The translations under genes were made by a program, and so were the position numbers. DNA of 64,000 nt, taken from NCBI RefSeq assembly GCF_900290235.1, contig NZ_OLMK01000068.1, forward strand, positions 124,001 to 188,000. The letters are read 5' to 3'. This document shows, one piece after another, positions 26,368-35,040 of the stretch. Within the stretch, counting starts at the first letter, position 1; every line of letters starts with the position of its first letter. The stretch comes from Streptomyces sp. MA5143a. GTDB taxonomy: Bacteria > Actinomycetota > Actinomycetes > Streptomycetales > Streptomycetaceae. The notes below the pieces were generated by a model, which saw only the letters and a list, made by a program, of their open reading frames with translations, had not been told where the DNA came from and searched no databases.

Positions 26368-27041
26368 TGTCCAGGGCGACTCTTCTCGTACTGGCCGACG
26401 GCCGCTTTCCCGCCGGGGGGCACGCGCACTCCGGCGGGGCCGAGGCGGCCGTCAAGGCCGGGCTGATCCGCGGGGCGGACGGTCTGGAGGCGTTCTGCCG
26501 GGGCCGGTTGCACACGGTGGGGCTGGTGTCGGCGGCGCTGGCCGCGGCGGCGGCACTCGGGGTCGACCCGGTCGCGCTGGACGCGGCGGCCGACGCCCGG
26601 ACACCGTCCCTCGCGCTGCGGGTCGCCTCCCGCAAGCTGGGGCGGCAGTTGATGCGGGCGGCCCGTGCGACCTGGCCGTCCGAGGAACTGGGCGCGCTGG
26701 CAGGGGAGTTCCCCAAGGGGGCGCACCAGTCGGTGGTGTTGGGCGTCACGGCGCGGGCGGCCGGGCTCGGGCCCGAGGACGCCGCGTACTGCTCCGTGTA
26801 CGAGAGCGTGAGCGGGCCGGCGAGTGCGACCGTGCGGTTGCTGAGCCTGGATCCGTTCGACGCGACGGGGGTGGTGGCGCGGTTGGCCCCCGAGATGGAC
26901 CGTGTGGTGCGGTCGGCCGTCGAGGCGGGGCGGGAGGCGGTCGGGGGTGGGGTGGATGTGCTGCCGGCGGCTTCCGGGCCGTTGCTGGACATCGGGGCGG
27001 AGGTGCATGCGGCTTGGGCCGTGCGGTTGTTCGCGTCCTAG
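26367..27041 (+). CDS. ureF: Urease accessory protein UreF
   Basis: A 224-residue helical protein. The N-terminus LLVLADGRFPAGGHAHSGGA is the family signature; FPKGAHQSVVLGV and YCSVYESVSGPASATVRLL follow. It forms the UreD-UreF scaffold that recruits UreG for GTP-dependent nickel insertion into UreC. Its start codon overlaps the ureC stop by one base. No ureE metallochaperone gene is present, which is common in actinobacteria. The next gene, ureG, is separated by a 266-base gap with a large inverted repeat. Confidence 0.95.
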   Translation: MSRATLLVLADGRFPAGGHAHSGGAEAAVKAGLIRGADGLEAFCRGRLHTVGLVSAALAAAAALGVDPVALDAAADARTPSLALRVASRKLGRQLMRAARATWPSEELGALAGEFPKGAHQSVVLGVTARAAGLGPEDAAYCSVYESVSGPASATVRLLSLDPFDATGVVARLAPEMDRVVRSAVEAGREAVGGGVDVLPAASGPLLDIGAEVHAAWAVRLFAS

Positions 27042-27140
27042 GAGGGGGTCGCCCCCGCCGCCCCTACCCGTCCCGTCCCCAGGGGCTGCGCCCCTTCGAC
27101 CCCCGCGGTCGAGCTCGGGCCCTTGGGGTTCGTCGGCGGG

Positions 27141-27250
27141 TGCGGGTTGTCGTGGGCTGATCGCGCAGTTCCCCGCGCCCCTAAAAGACTCGGGCGCCTC
27201 CGCTTTTCAGGGGCGCGGGGAACTGCGCGAGCAACCACCCACAACCCGCA
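27141..27250. repeat. Large imperfect inverted repeat between ureF and ureG
   Basis: Arms 27141-27182 and 27209-27250. The inner 21 bases pair perfectly (27162-27182 with 27209-27229), as do the outer ten (tgcgggttgt at 27141-27150 with acaacccgca at 27241-27250). The core GTTCCCCGCGCCCCT recurs near 57.9 kb and is a familiar streptomycete intergenic repeat. It could form a strong mRNA hairpin inside the ure operon. Confidence 0.8.
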
Positions 27251-27307
27251 GGCGCTCGATCACCACGCCCCCCGAACTCTTCCACCCCCATATAAAGGAG
27301 CCGCTTC

Positions 27308-27991
27308 ATGCATCTCGACCATGACCACCTCCACGACGGTCCCTCCGCGGTGAGCGCGGACGCGTATCGGCCGGACGGCCGTCGGCGCGCGCTGCGGATC
27401 GGGCTCGGCGGGCCCGTGGGGTCCGGGAAGACGGCCACCGTCGCCGCGCTGTGCCGTGCGCTGCGGGACGAGCTCGCCCTGGCCGTCGTGACCAACGACA
27501 TCTACACACGGGAGGACGCCGAGTTCCTGCTGCGCGAGGCCGTGCTGCCGCCCGAGCGGATCACGGCCGTGGAGACGGGCGCGTGCCCGCACACCGCGAT
27601 CCGGGACGACATCTCGGCGAACCTGGAAGCCGTCGAGGACCTGGAGGACGAGGTCGGCCCGCTCGATCTCGTCCTCGTCGAGTCGGGCGGCGACAACCTC
27701 ACCGCGACGTTCTCCAAGGGCCTCGTGGACGCGCAGATCTTCGTGATCGACGTGGCCGGCGGCGACGACATCCCCCGCAAGGGCGGCCCCGGCGTCACCA
27801 CCGCCGACCTGCTGGTGGTCAACAAGACGGACCTCGCGCCGTACGTCGGGTCGGACCTCGGTCGGATGGCCGCCGACGCGAAGGCGCAGCGCGCCGAACT
27901 GCCGGTCGTGTTCCAGTCGCTCAGGAGCGAGGCCGGTGTCACCGACGTCGCCGCCTGGGTACGGGAACGGCTCGCGGCGTGGACCGCGTGA
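27308..27991 (+). CDS. ureG: Urease accessory GTPase UreG
   Basis: A 227-residue SIMIBI-class GTPase that powers nickel delivery. The P-loop GGPVGSGKT is at 34-42, Cys-Pro-His at 93-95 ([11 protein letters not shown]) holds the metal between two UreG molecules, and [12 protein letters not shown] carries the guanine-specific NKTD. The N-terminus HLDHDHLHD is His-rich and may bind spare nickel, a partial substitute for the missing UreE. It lies after the inverted repeat and just before ureD. Cytoplasmic. Confidence 0.97.
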   Translation: MHLDHDHLHDGPSAVSADAYRPDGRRRALRIGLGGPVGSGKTATVAALCRALRDELALAVVTNDIYTREDAEFLLREAVLPPERITAVETGACPHTAIRDDISANLEAVEDLEDEVGPLDLVLVESGGDNLTATFSKGLVDAQIFVIDVAGGDDIPRKGGPGVTTADLLVVNKTDLAPYVGSDLGRMAADAKAQRAELPVVFQSLRSEAGVTDVAAWVRERLAAWTA

Positions 27992-28068
27992 CGGCGGCGG
28001 GAGGCGCCGGGCCGCGAGGTGCGAGCGCCACGCAGTCGCGGGAGGGGAGTCACACCGGCGCACCCACC

Positions 28069-28830
28069 ATGAGTACGACCGGTGTCCGCGCCACCGCGCG
28101 GCTCGCCGCCCGTGCCGACGGACGCGGCGGTACCGCTCTGCCCGTGCTGGAGAGCCATGGGCCGCTCGCGCTGCGGCGCACCCGGGGGAGTGGTGACGAG
28201 GCCCGGGTCATGCTGGTCGGCGCCATGAGCGGCCCGCTCGGGGGCGACCGTCTCGCCGTGGAGGCGGAGGTCGGGCAGGGCGCGCGGCTGCATCTGGGGT
28301 CCGCGGCGGCGACCATCGCCCTGCCGGGGCAGGGCAAGGAGGAGGCCCGCTACGACGTACGGGTCCGTGTCGCCGCCGGGGGCGAACTGCGCTGGCTGCC
28401 CGAGCAGTTGATCTCGGCCTGCGGCAGCGACCTGCGGGTGTCGACCTCCCTCAGTCTCGCGTCCGGTGCCCGGCTCGTGTTCCGCGAGGAGCAGGTGCTC
28501 GGGCGGGTCGGGGAGGGGCCGGGGCGGTTGAGCAGCCGGCTCACCGTACGGCTGGACGGGCGGGCGCTGCTCGACCAGGAGGTGTCCTGCGGGCCGGGCG
28601 CACCCGGCGGCTGGGACGGTCCCGCCGTGCTGGGCGGGTACCGGGCGCTCGGCCAACTCGTCGTCGTACGGCCGGAGTTCGCGCAGCGGCCGCCCGCACC
28701 CAGGGTGCTGGGGGAGTCGGCCACCCTGACTCCGCTGGCCGGGCCCGCGGTCCTCGTCAGCGCCCTGGCGCCGGACGCGCTGCTGCTGCGGCGGGTGCTG
28801 GACGAGGCGTTGGCCGGGCTCGACGGCTGA
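28069..28830 (+). CDS. ureD: Urease accessory protein UreD
   Basis: A 253-residue UreD/UreH scaffold. Family blocks are visible: GPLALRRTR, GGDRLAVEAEVGQGARLHLG, LRWLPEQLISACGSDL, and EVSCGPGAPGGWDGPAVLGG. With UreF it forms the tunnel for Ni from UreG to UreC. The ATG at 28069 opens the conserved part but lacks a well-spaced ribosome-binding site; a GTG at 27988 overlapping the ureG stop (GTGA) would give 27 more residues by coupled translation. Last gene of the urease operon. Confidence 0.94.
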   Translation: MSTTGVRATARLAARADGRGGTALPVLESHGPLALRRTRGSGDEARVMLVGAMSGPLGGDRLAVEAEVGQGARLHLGSAAATIALPGQGKEEARYDVRVRVAAGGELRWLPEQLISACGSDLRVSTSLSLASGARLVFREEQVLGRVGEGPGRLSSRLTVRLDGRALLDQEVSCGPGAPGGWDGPAVLGGYRALGQLVVVRPEFAQRPPAPRVLGESATLTPLAGPAVLVSALAPDALLLRRVLDEALAGLDG

Positions 28831-28973
28831 CCCGCGGCCCGCTCAACGGAACGTGCCTCACCGGTTATCGGATTAGTAAAGAACGTTCCGCCCCTCTGTT
28901 CCCCGGTGCCTCCCAAGTACGAGGATCCCCGTGACCATTCGAAAATTCGAAACGATGTACGGGGAGTTCCCTC

Positions 28974-30572
28974 TTGAGAGGTATGAGGCCGACGAGAAGG
29001 GCGGCAGCGTTCGGCTCCGCCGGACTGCTCGTCACGGCGACCCTGATAGCCGGCGCCGTCACCGCCCCCGTGGCCAACGCCGCGGCCGCCGGCGGTGGCA
29101 AGGACCTGGAGGCCAAGGGTGTTGCCGTCGCCGCCGCCAAGGCGGCGAAGAAGGGCGTCACGTGGCAGGACTGCCCCGAGGGGTGGGGTCTGGAGAAGCC
29201 CATCCAGTGCGGCTGGGTCACCGTGCCGCTGAACTACGCCAAGCCGAACGGCAAGCAGATCAAGCTCGCCGTGGACCACATCGGCAACACGGGCACGAAG
29301 GAGGAGCGCCAGGGCGCCCTCGTCTACAACCCGGGCGGCCCCGGTGGGTCGGGTCTGCGCTTCCCGCGCCGGGTCACCACCAAGAACCCGCTGTGGGCGA
29401 ACGTCTCCAAGGCGTACGACTTCGTGGGCTTCGACCCGCGCGGTGTCGGCAAGTCGGCGCCCATCTCCTGTGTCGACCCGCAGGAGTTCGTGAAGGCGCC
29501 CAAGATGGACCCGGTGCCCGACAGCGAGGCCGACAAGCGCAAGCAGCGCAAGCTCGCCGCCGCCTACGCGGCCGGCTGCCAGAAGCGCAGCGGCGCGATG
29601 CTGCCGTACATGACCACGGCGAACACCGCCCGTGACCTGGACGTCATCCGTGCCGCCCTCGGGGAGAAGAAGCTCAACTTCCTCGGCGTCTCGTACGGCA
29701 CCTACCTCGGCGCGGTCTACGGCACCCTCTTCCCGACCCACGTCCGCCGCCTGGTCGTCGACAGCGTGGTGAACCCCTCGCGCGAGAAGATCTGGTACCA
29801 GGCCAACCTGGACCAGGACGTCGCCTTCGAGGGCCGCTGGAAGGACTGGACGAAGTGGGTCGCGCAGAACGACGCGACGTACCACCTCGGTGACACCCGT
29901 GCCAAGGTGCAGGCGAAGTGGCTGGAGCTGCGCGCCACCGCGAAGAAGAACCCGATCGGCGGGCTCGTCGGCCCGGCCGAGCTGATCTCCTTCTTCCAGA
30001 GCGCCCCGTACTACGACTCCGCGTGGGCGCCCACCGCCCAGGTGTGGAGCAAGTACGCCGCCGGTGACACCCAGGCGCTGGTCGACGCGGCCGCCCCGGA
30101 CCTGAGCGACACCGCGGGCAACGCCACGTCGGAGAACGGCAACGCCGTCTACACCGCGGTCGAGTGCACCGATGCCAAGTGGCCCACCAGCTGGAAGACA
30201 TGGGACCGCGACAACACCCGGCTGCACAAGAACTACCCGTTCATGACCTGGGCCAACGCCTGGATGAACCTGCCCTGCGCGACCTGGCCGTCGAAGCAGT
30301 ACACGCCGGTGGAGGTCAAGACGAAGAAGGGCCTGCCGCCCGTTCTGATCGTCCAGTCCGAGCGTGACGCGGCCACCCCGTACGAGGGTGCCGTCGAGCT
30401 GCACAAGCGGTTCAAGGGCTCGCGTCTGATCACGGAGACGAAGGCCGGCTCCCACGGAGTCACCGGCCTGGTCAACGCGTGTGTCAACGAGCGCGTGGAC
30501 TCCTACCTGCTCACCGGCAAGGTGGGCAAGGCCGACGTGAAGTGCGCCGCGCACGCCACGCCGGCACCGTAG
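28974..30572 (+). CDS. tap: Secreted tripeptidyl aminopeptidase (alpha/beta hydrolase)
   Basis: A 532-residue exported serine peptidase of family S33, close to the S. lividans/S. coelicolor Tap enzyme that removes tripeptides from protein N-termini. The Sec signal is residues 1-36 (cleavage near ANA/A). The oxyanion loop is NPGGPGGSG (119-127), and the triad is Ser240 (LGVSYGTYLG), Asp465 (QSERDAATPY) and His494 (AGSHGVTG). Four or more Cys suggest disulfides. The TTG at 28974 is spaced 8 bases from GGGAG; ATG 28983 in frame is the alternative. It lies alone after ureD and ends at a strong terminator. Confidence 0.92.
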   Translation: MRGMRPTRRAAAFGSAGLLVTATLIAGAVTAPVANAAAAGGGKDLEAKGVAVAAAKAAKKGVTWQDCPEGWGLEKPIQCGWVTVPLNYAKPNGKQIKLAVDHIGNTGTKEERQGALVYNPGGPGGSGLRFPRRVTTKNPLWANVSKAYDFVGFDPRGVGKSAPISCVDPQEFVKAPKMDPVPDSEADKRKQRKLAAAYAAGCQKRSGAMLPYMTTANTARDLDVIRAALGEKKLNFLGVSYGTYLGAVYGTLFPTHVRRLVVDSVVNPSREKIWYQANLDQDVAFEGRWKDWTKWVAQNDATYHLGDTRAKVQAKWLELRATAKKNPIGGLVGPAELISFFQSAPYYDSAWAPTAQVWSKYAAGDTQALVDAAAPDLSDTAGNATSENGNAVYTAVECTDAKWPTSWKTWDRDNTRLHKNYPFMTWANAWMNLPCATWPSKQYTPVEVKTKKGLPPVLIVQSERDAATPYEGAVELHKRFKGSRLITETKAGSHGVTGLVNACVNERVDSYLLTGKVGKADVKCAAHATPAP

Positions 30573-30584
30573 GGAACTGAGTGG

Positions 30585-30619
30585 GTGAGGGGCGACCGGG
30601 CGGACCGGTCGCCCCTCAC
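30585..30619. terminator. Terminator between tap and the epimerase gene
   Basis: A perfect 15-base-pair stem (30585-30599 with 30605-30619) and a 5-base loop, centred between two convergent genes. Confidence 0.85.
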
Positions 30620-30648
30620 GCATGTGCCTGGGCGTGACCGCTCAGGGC

Positions 30649-31686
30649 TTACGGCCGGTGTTCCGCCAGCCAGGCGTCCTCCGCCGCGTAGTCGAAGAGG
30701 TCGCCGTACGTCGCGGCCATCCTGGGGTACGCCTCCCGCCAGTCCCGGCCGCCCGCCAGCCGGCTCTCGATCCACGCGACGGTCTCCGGCAGGGTCTCGG
30801 CGTACCGGACCACCGGGCGGTAGCCCACCTCCCGTTCGGCCGCCGACATGTCGCACACCACGTCCGTGGGCACGGACCACGGGGTGTCGCCCACCGTGGG
30901 CGAGGGGGCGGGCCCCTCGACGAGCACGTCCTCCGCCGTGACGCCCATGACGCTGTCGATCGCGGCGGCGATCTCCGCCACCGTGGGCGCGTCGGGGTCG
31001 ACCGCGTTGAGCGCCCGGGAACCCGGCCGGGCGGCGGCCAGCCGGATCAGTTCCGCGATGTTGGTGACGCTCGCCGGATGGAAGCGGCTCCGCCCGCCGT
31101 ACGCGAGGATCCGCCGGGGCCGCCGGTCGAGGTTGCGCTTCACGAAGTACAGCTCGCGGGGCGTACGGCAGTGCGGCCCGTGGATGGCGCCCGCACGCAG
31201 CAGCGTCGTCGGCAACCGGTCGCCGGCGGCGAGGAGTTCCCGTTCGAGGCCCGACTTGCGGGTGCTGTACGAGGTCTCGCCGGGCCGGATGGTGCGCTGG
31301 TCCTCGGTGAGGGGCACGGGGTACTCGGGGAAGCCGTCCGGCTCGGCCTGGGTGTCGAAGGTGCGGCCCTTGTCGTCCTCGTACACCGACACGCTGGAGA
31401 CAACCACCGCCGAGCCGATCCGGTCGGCCAGCGCGGTCAACTGCCGGGCGTGTTCGGGCCCGTAGGCGACCATGTCCACCACGACGTCGCAACCGTCGCC
31501 GATCGCCGTCGCCAGCGCCGTGTCGTCCCCGCGGTCCACGCGCTCGACCCGTACCTCCTCGGGCCAGCCGTCGTCCCGCCCGCCTCCCCGAGAGAGGGCC
31601 GTCACCTCCCAGCCGTCCCTCGCCAGCGCGCCCACGGCCACACGCCCGATCTGTCCCGTCGCCCCGATCACCACAGCACGTCTCAT
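30649..31686 (-). CDS. NAD-dependent epimerase/dehydratase family protein
   Basis: A 345-residue extended short-chain dehydrogenase. The Rossmann motif GATGQIG is at 8-14 after MRRAVVI, then VVSSVSVYEDD and SYSTRKSGLERELL with the Tyr-x-x-x-Lys pair. The region TTLLRAGAIHGP fits atypical SDRs of the NAD-epimerase group. Substrate unknown; there is no sugar cluster around it. The ATG at 31686 is chosen; longer frames upstream add only Pro-rich sequence. Single gene, convergent with tap. Confidence 0.87.
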   Translation of the reverse strand: MRRAVVIGATGQIGRVAVGALARDGWEVTALSRGGGRDDGWPEEVRVERVDRGDDTALATAIGDGCDVVVDMVAYGPEHARQLTALADRIGSAVVVSSVSVYEDDKGRTFDTQAEPDGFPEYPVPLTEDQRTIRPGETSYSTRKSGLERELLAAGDRLPTTLLRAGAIHGPHCRTPRELYFVKRNLDRRPRRILAYGGRSRFHPASVTNIAELIRLAAARPGSRALNAVDPDAPTVAEIAAAIDSVMGVTAEDVLVEGPAPSPTVGDTPWSVPTDVVCDMSAAEREVGYRPVVRYAETLPETVAWIESRLAGGRDWREAYPRMAATYGDLFDYAAEDAWLAEHRP

Positions 31687-31801
31687 GATCCGACCGTACG
31701 GCGGTGGCGCCGCCGTGGGAGGAGGATCTGCTCTGGGCAGATGACGCGGTGACACAGCGGCACCGACGCCCGCCCCAAGGGCGTTCTCGGCGCCGCCCGC
31801 A

Positions 31802-32542
31802 TCAACTCAACGGCATACGCGGGAACTTGCGTTCCTTCCGGTCCTTGCGTTCCTTCGCCGCGGCCTCGGCCTCCTGGGCCTTCACGACGGCCGCGTACTG
31901 GTCCACGTACTCCTGCTCGGAGAGCGAGAGGATCGCGTACATGATCTCGTCGGTGATGGCACGCAGGACGGCCTTCTCGCTCTCCATGCCCTCGTAGCGG
32001 GAGAAGTCGAGGGGCTTGCCGAAGCGGATCACCACGGGGTGGATGTTCGGGATGACCTTGCCCGGCGGCTGCGCCTCGAACGTGCCGATCATCGCGCACG
32101 GGATCACGGGCACCCTGGCCCTCAGCGCCATGACCGCCACGCCGACCTTGCCCTTGTAGAGGCGGCCGTCGTGCGAGCGCGTGCCCTCCGGATAGATGCC
32201 GAGCAGTTCGTCCTTGCTGAGCACCCCGAGCCCCTCGCGGATCGCGGCCTGACCGGCCTCCTTCCCGGAGCGGTCGACGGGGATCTGCCCCGCGCTGCGG
32301 AAGAAGAACGCCGTCAGTCGGCCCTTGACCCCAGGCCCGGTGAAGTACTCGGCCTTCGCCAGGAAGGTGATGCGCCGCTTGAGGATCGCCGGCATCAGGA
32401 AGTGGTCCGAGAAGGACAGGTGGTTCCCGGCGACGATGGCCGCGCCCGACGACGGCACGTGTTCGAGACCCTCGATGCGGGGCCGGAAGACCAGCCGCAG
32501 CAGCGGACCCAGAAGCACATACTTGAGCAGGTAATAGAACAC
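31802..32542 (-). CDS. 1-acyl-sn-glycerol-3-phosphate acyltransferase (PlsC-like)
   Basis: A 246-residue membrane-associated acyltransferase adding the second acyl chain to lysophosphatidate. The catalytic motif NHLSFSD (NHx4D, 40-46) and the substrate motif EGTRS (119-123, YPEGTRS) are both intact, with a hydrophobic N-terminal helix (1-18). The C-terminal tail is charged and helical (AVVKAQEAEAAAKERKDRKE). It starts with GTG at 32542. Single gene; the specific lipid cannot be told from PlsC paralogues. Confidence 0.92.
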   Translation of the reverse strand: MFYYLLKYVLLGPLLRLVFRPRIEGLEHVPSSGAAIVAGNHLSFSDHFLMPAILKRRITFLAKAEYFTGPGVKGRLTAFFFRSAGQIPVDRSGKEAGQAAIREGLGVLSKDELLGIYPEGTRSHDGRLYKGKVGVAVMALRARVPVIPCAMIGTFEAQPPGKVIPNIHPVVIRFGKPLDFSRYEGMESEKAVLRAITDEIMYAILSLSEQEYVDQYAAVVKAQEAEAAAKERKDRKERKFPRMPLS

Positions 32543-32923
32543 GGCGTCCCCTTCGCTCTACCGGATCGGCTCTTTGGACGTGTTCCGCCAGGTCACAGCA
32601 CACATCCGCGGACGTGACCGGGCTGAGCCCGTCGCCAGGTGAGGGCAGGTCCGATCGGCCTCATGCCGACTCCTCGCTGACTGTACTGACGTTGCGTCAG
32701 GCGCTTGCGCGCCGGTGAGCCCCGTCCCGCGGTGCCGAGGATTGATCGTAGCCCGTAGTTCCGGCGGTAAGGAGGGCCCCGACCTGCCACAAACGGCAAA
32801 GACGATCAGCCGGGAACGTTCGGTGTTCGATGGGCGCGAGGGCGTGCAGGCGTACGTCCCGACGGCGGAGCGCCGGGCGTAGGGTCGAAGTGGGTCGAAG
32901 TGGCTCGACGGGAGGGAACGGAC
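32543..32923. other. Intergenic region between acyltransferase and SDR genes
   Basis: About 380 bases with two divergent promoters and no convincing gene. One perfect palindrome, CTGACG-ttg-CGTCAG (32686-32700), could be an operator. Short open frames here have no family resemblance. Confidence 0.5.
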
Positions 32924-33637
32924 ATGGCGCTGGTACTGGTGACCGGGGCGGCCGGTGGGCTCGGGCGCAACGCGGCGGACGCGTTGGCCGAGGCAGGCCA
33001 CGACGTGGTGGTGCACGCCCGTGACACGGCGCGTCTTGCCGGTACGGAGGGCGGCGGACGGTGGAAGGGCGTCGTCGCCGGGGATCTCGCCGTCGCGGAC
33101 GAGGTCCGGTCCGTCGCCCGCCAGGCCGCGGGGTTCGGCCGTTTCGACGCCGTCATCCACAACGCGGGCGTCCTGGATTCCCCCGACGAGATCGCCGTCA
33201 ACATCGTCGCGCCGTACCTGCTGACGGCCCTGATGGACAAGCCGGCCAGGCTGATCTACCTCAGCAGCTCCATGCACCGGACGGGTTCCACCGATCTGGC
33301 GCGGCTGACCGCGGGCACGGCCTCCTACGACGACACCAAGCTGTGGGTGACCGCCCTCGCCCTGGCCTGCGCGACCCGCTGGGCGGGAACCTCCAGCCAC
33401 GCGGTCGACCCCGGCTGGGTCCCCACCCGCATGGGCGGGCCGGCGGCCGCGGACGACCTGGCCGCCGGTCACCACACCCAGGTCTGGCTGGCCACCCACC
33501 CCGACGCCACCCCCACCACCGGCGGCTACTGGTACCACCGGCGGACACAGACCCCGCACCCCGCGACCCGGGACGAGCAGTTCCGGGCCCGACTGATCCG
33601 AACCCTGGAGCAGCACACGGGCGTCCCACTCGGCTGA
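32924..33637 (+). CDS. SDR family NAD(P)-dependent oxidoreductase
   Basis: A 237-residue classical short-chain dehydrogenase. The nucleotide loop TGAAGGLG is at 7-14, VIHNAGV near 78-84, and the catalytic Ser115/Ser116, Tyr135 and Lys139 (YLSSSM, ASYDDTK) are in place. The C-terminus resembles plant-type and retinol dehydrogenase-like SDRs (DPGWVPTRMGGP, then GGYWYHR). Substrate unknown. The ATG at 32924 has GGGAGG upstream. Single gene ending at a strong terminator shared with rocD. Confidence 0.88.
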   Translation: MALVLVTGAAGGLGRNAADALAEAGHDVVVHARDTARLAGTEGGGRWKGVVAGDLAVADEVRSVARQAAGFGRFDAVIHNAGVLDSPDEIAVNIVAPYLLTALMDKPARLIYLSSSMHRTGSTDLARLTAGTASYDDTKLWVTALALACATRWAGTSSHAVDPGWVPTRMGGPAAADDLAAGHHTQVWLATHPDATPTTGGYWYHRRTQTPHPATRDEQFRARLIRTLEQHTGVPLG

Positions 33638-33664
33638 CGGCGGCATACCGGTACACCGGGGCAC

Positions 33665-33706
33665 CGCGGGAGAGCCGCTCCCCGCAGGGGGAGCGGCTCT
33701 CCCGCG
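33665..33706. terminator. Bidirectional terminator between SDR and rocD
   Basis: A perfect 19-base-pair stem (33665-33683 with 33688-33706) with a 4-base loop, placed between convergent genes. Confidence 0.88.
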
Positions 33707-33743
33707 GGTCAGCCGCACGCCGGCTGACCGGAACGGCCCCGGA

Positions 33744-34970
33744 TCAGGAGTCCGCCTCCAGAACCTCCCCCAACGTCCCCAGCGCCGAGCGGAGTTCCGT
33801 GGCCGTGACCGTCAGCGGCGGCGCCAGGCGGATCGTCGAGCCATGGGTGTCCTTGACGAGGATCCCCCGGTCCATGAGCCGTCGGCTGATCTCGCGGCCC
33901 GTGCCGATCGCCGGGTCGATGTCGACGCCCGCCCACAGGCCCCGCGCCCGGAAGCCGACCACGCCCCGGCCGACCAGCGCCGTCAGCCCGTCCCGCAGGA
34001 CGACGCCCAGCTCGGCCGCCCGCTGCTGGAACTCCCCGGTCCGCAGCAGCTCCACCACCGCCGAGCCCACCGCCGCCGCCAGCGGGTTGCCACCGAACGT
34101 CGACCCGTGCTCGCCCGGCCTCAGCACGGACAGCACCTCCCGGCGCGCCACCACCGCCGACACCGGCACGATGCCACCGCCGAGCGCCTTGCCGAGCAGC
34201 ACGGCGTCGGGCACCACGTCCTCGTGCTCGACCGCGAGCGTACGGCCGGTACGGCCCAGCCCCGACTGGATCTCGTCCGCGATGAACAGGCACCCGGCCC
34301 GCCGGGTCACCTCCCGCACCCCACGCAGATAGCCCTCGTCCGGGATGAGCACACCCGCCTCACCCTGGATGGGCTCGATCAGCACGGCCGCCGTCGTCTC
34401 GTCGACGGCCGCCTCCAGCGCGGCCAGGTCGTTGTACGGCACCACCCGGAAACCCGGGGTGAACGGGCCGAAACCGCCCCGCGCCTCCGGGTCGGTGGAG
34501 AAGCTGACGATCGTCGTCGTACGACCGTGGAAGTTGCCCGCGGCCACCACGATCGTCGCCCGGTCCGCGGGCACGCCCTTCACCTCGTACGCCCACTTGC
34601 GGGCCACCTTGATGCCGCTCTCCACGGCCTCGGCGCCCGTGTTCATCGGCAGCACCATGTCCAGGCCCGTCAGCTCGGCCAGGGACTCCGCGAACTCCGC
34701 CAGCCGGTCGTTGTGGAAGGCCCGCGACGTGAGCGTCAGCGTGTCCAGCTGGCGGTGCGCGGCCTCGATCAGCGCCGGATGGCGGTGACCGAAGTTGAGG
34801 GCGGAGTAGCCGGCCAGCATGTCCAGATAGCGGCGGCCCTCCACGTCCTCGACCCACGTGCCCTCGGCACGGGCGACGACGACGGGAAGCGGATGGTAGT
34901 TGTGCGCGAGGACGGGCTCCTCGGCACGGATGAGGTCGGCCGACGAACGCGTACGGACGGGAGCGGTCAT
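33744..34970 (-). CDS. rocD: Ornithine--oxo-acid transaminase
   Basis: A 408-residue class III PLP aminotransferase. It should convert ornithine and 2-oxoglutarate to glutamate semialdehyde and glutamate. PLP contacts are Asp232 (LFIADEIQSGLGRTG) and Lys261 (LLGKALGGG). ALNFGHRHP and the GNFHGRTT block match ornithine aminotransferases rather than ArgD. The ATG at 34970 has AGGAGG upstream. It follows ddaH and the Lrp gene in the same direction: ddaH can release citrulline from methylarginine or arginine, and rocD drains ornithine, so the three form an arginine-utilisation module. Confidence 0.93.
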   Translation of the reverse strand: MTAPVRTRSSADLIRAEEPVLAHNYHPLPVVVARAEGTWVEDVEGRRYLDMLAGYSALNFGHRHPALIEAAHRQLDTLTLTSRAFHNDRLAEFAESLAELTGLDMVLPMNTGAEAVESGIKVARKWAYEVKGVPADRATIVVAAGNFHGRTTTIVSFSTDPEARGGFGPFTPGFRVVPYNDLAALEAAVDETTAAVLIEPIQGEAGVLIPDEGYLRGVREVTRRAGCLFIADEIQSGLGRTGRTLAVEHEDVVPDAVLLGKALGGGIVPVSAVVARREVLSVLRPGEHGSTFGGNPLAAAVGSAVVELLRTGEFQQRAAELGVVLRDGLTALVGRGVVGFRARGLWAGVDIDPAIGTGREISRRLMDRGILVKDTHGSTIRLAPPLTVTATELRSALGTLGEVLEADS

Positions 34971-35040
34971 GAGCGGGCCTCCTGGGTCATGGGGCGGAAC
35001 GCCGGGCGAGGGCGGTGGAACGGGGGCCGGGTCTCCAGCT

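Noticed and set aside
26367-28830. A ureE gene hidden in the urease operon
   Set aside because: No ureE-like sequence was found; the 266-base gap before ureG holds only an inverted repeat.
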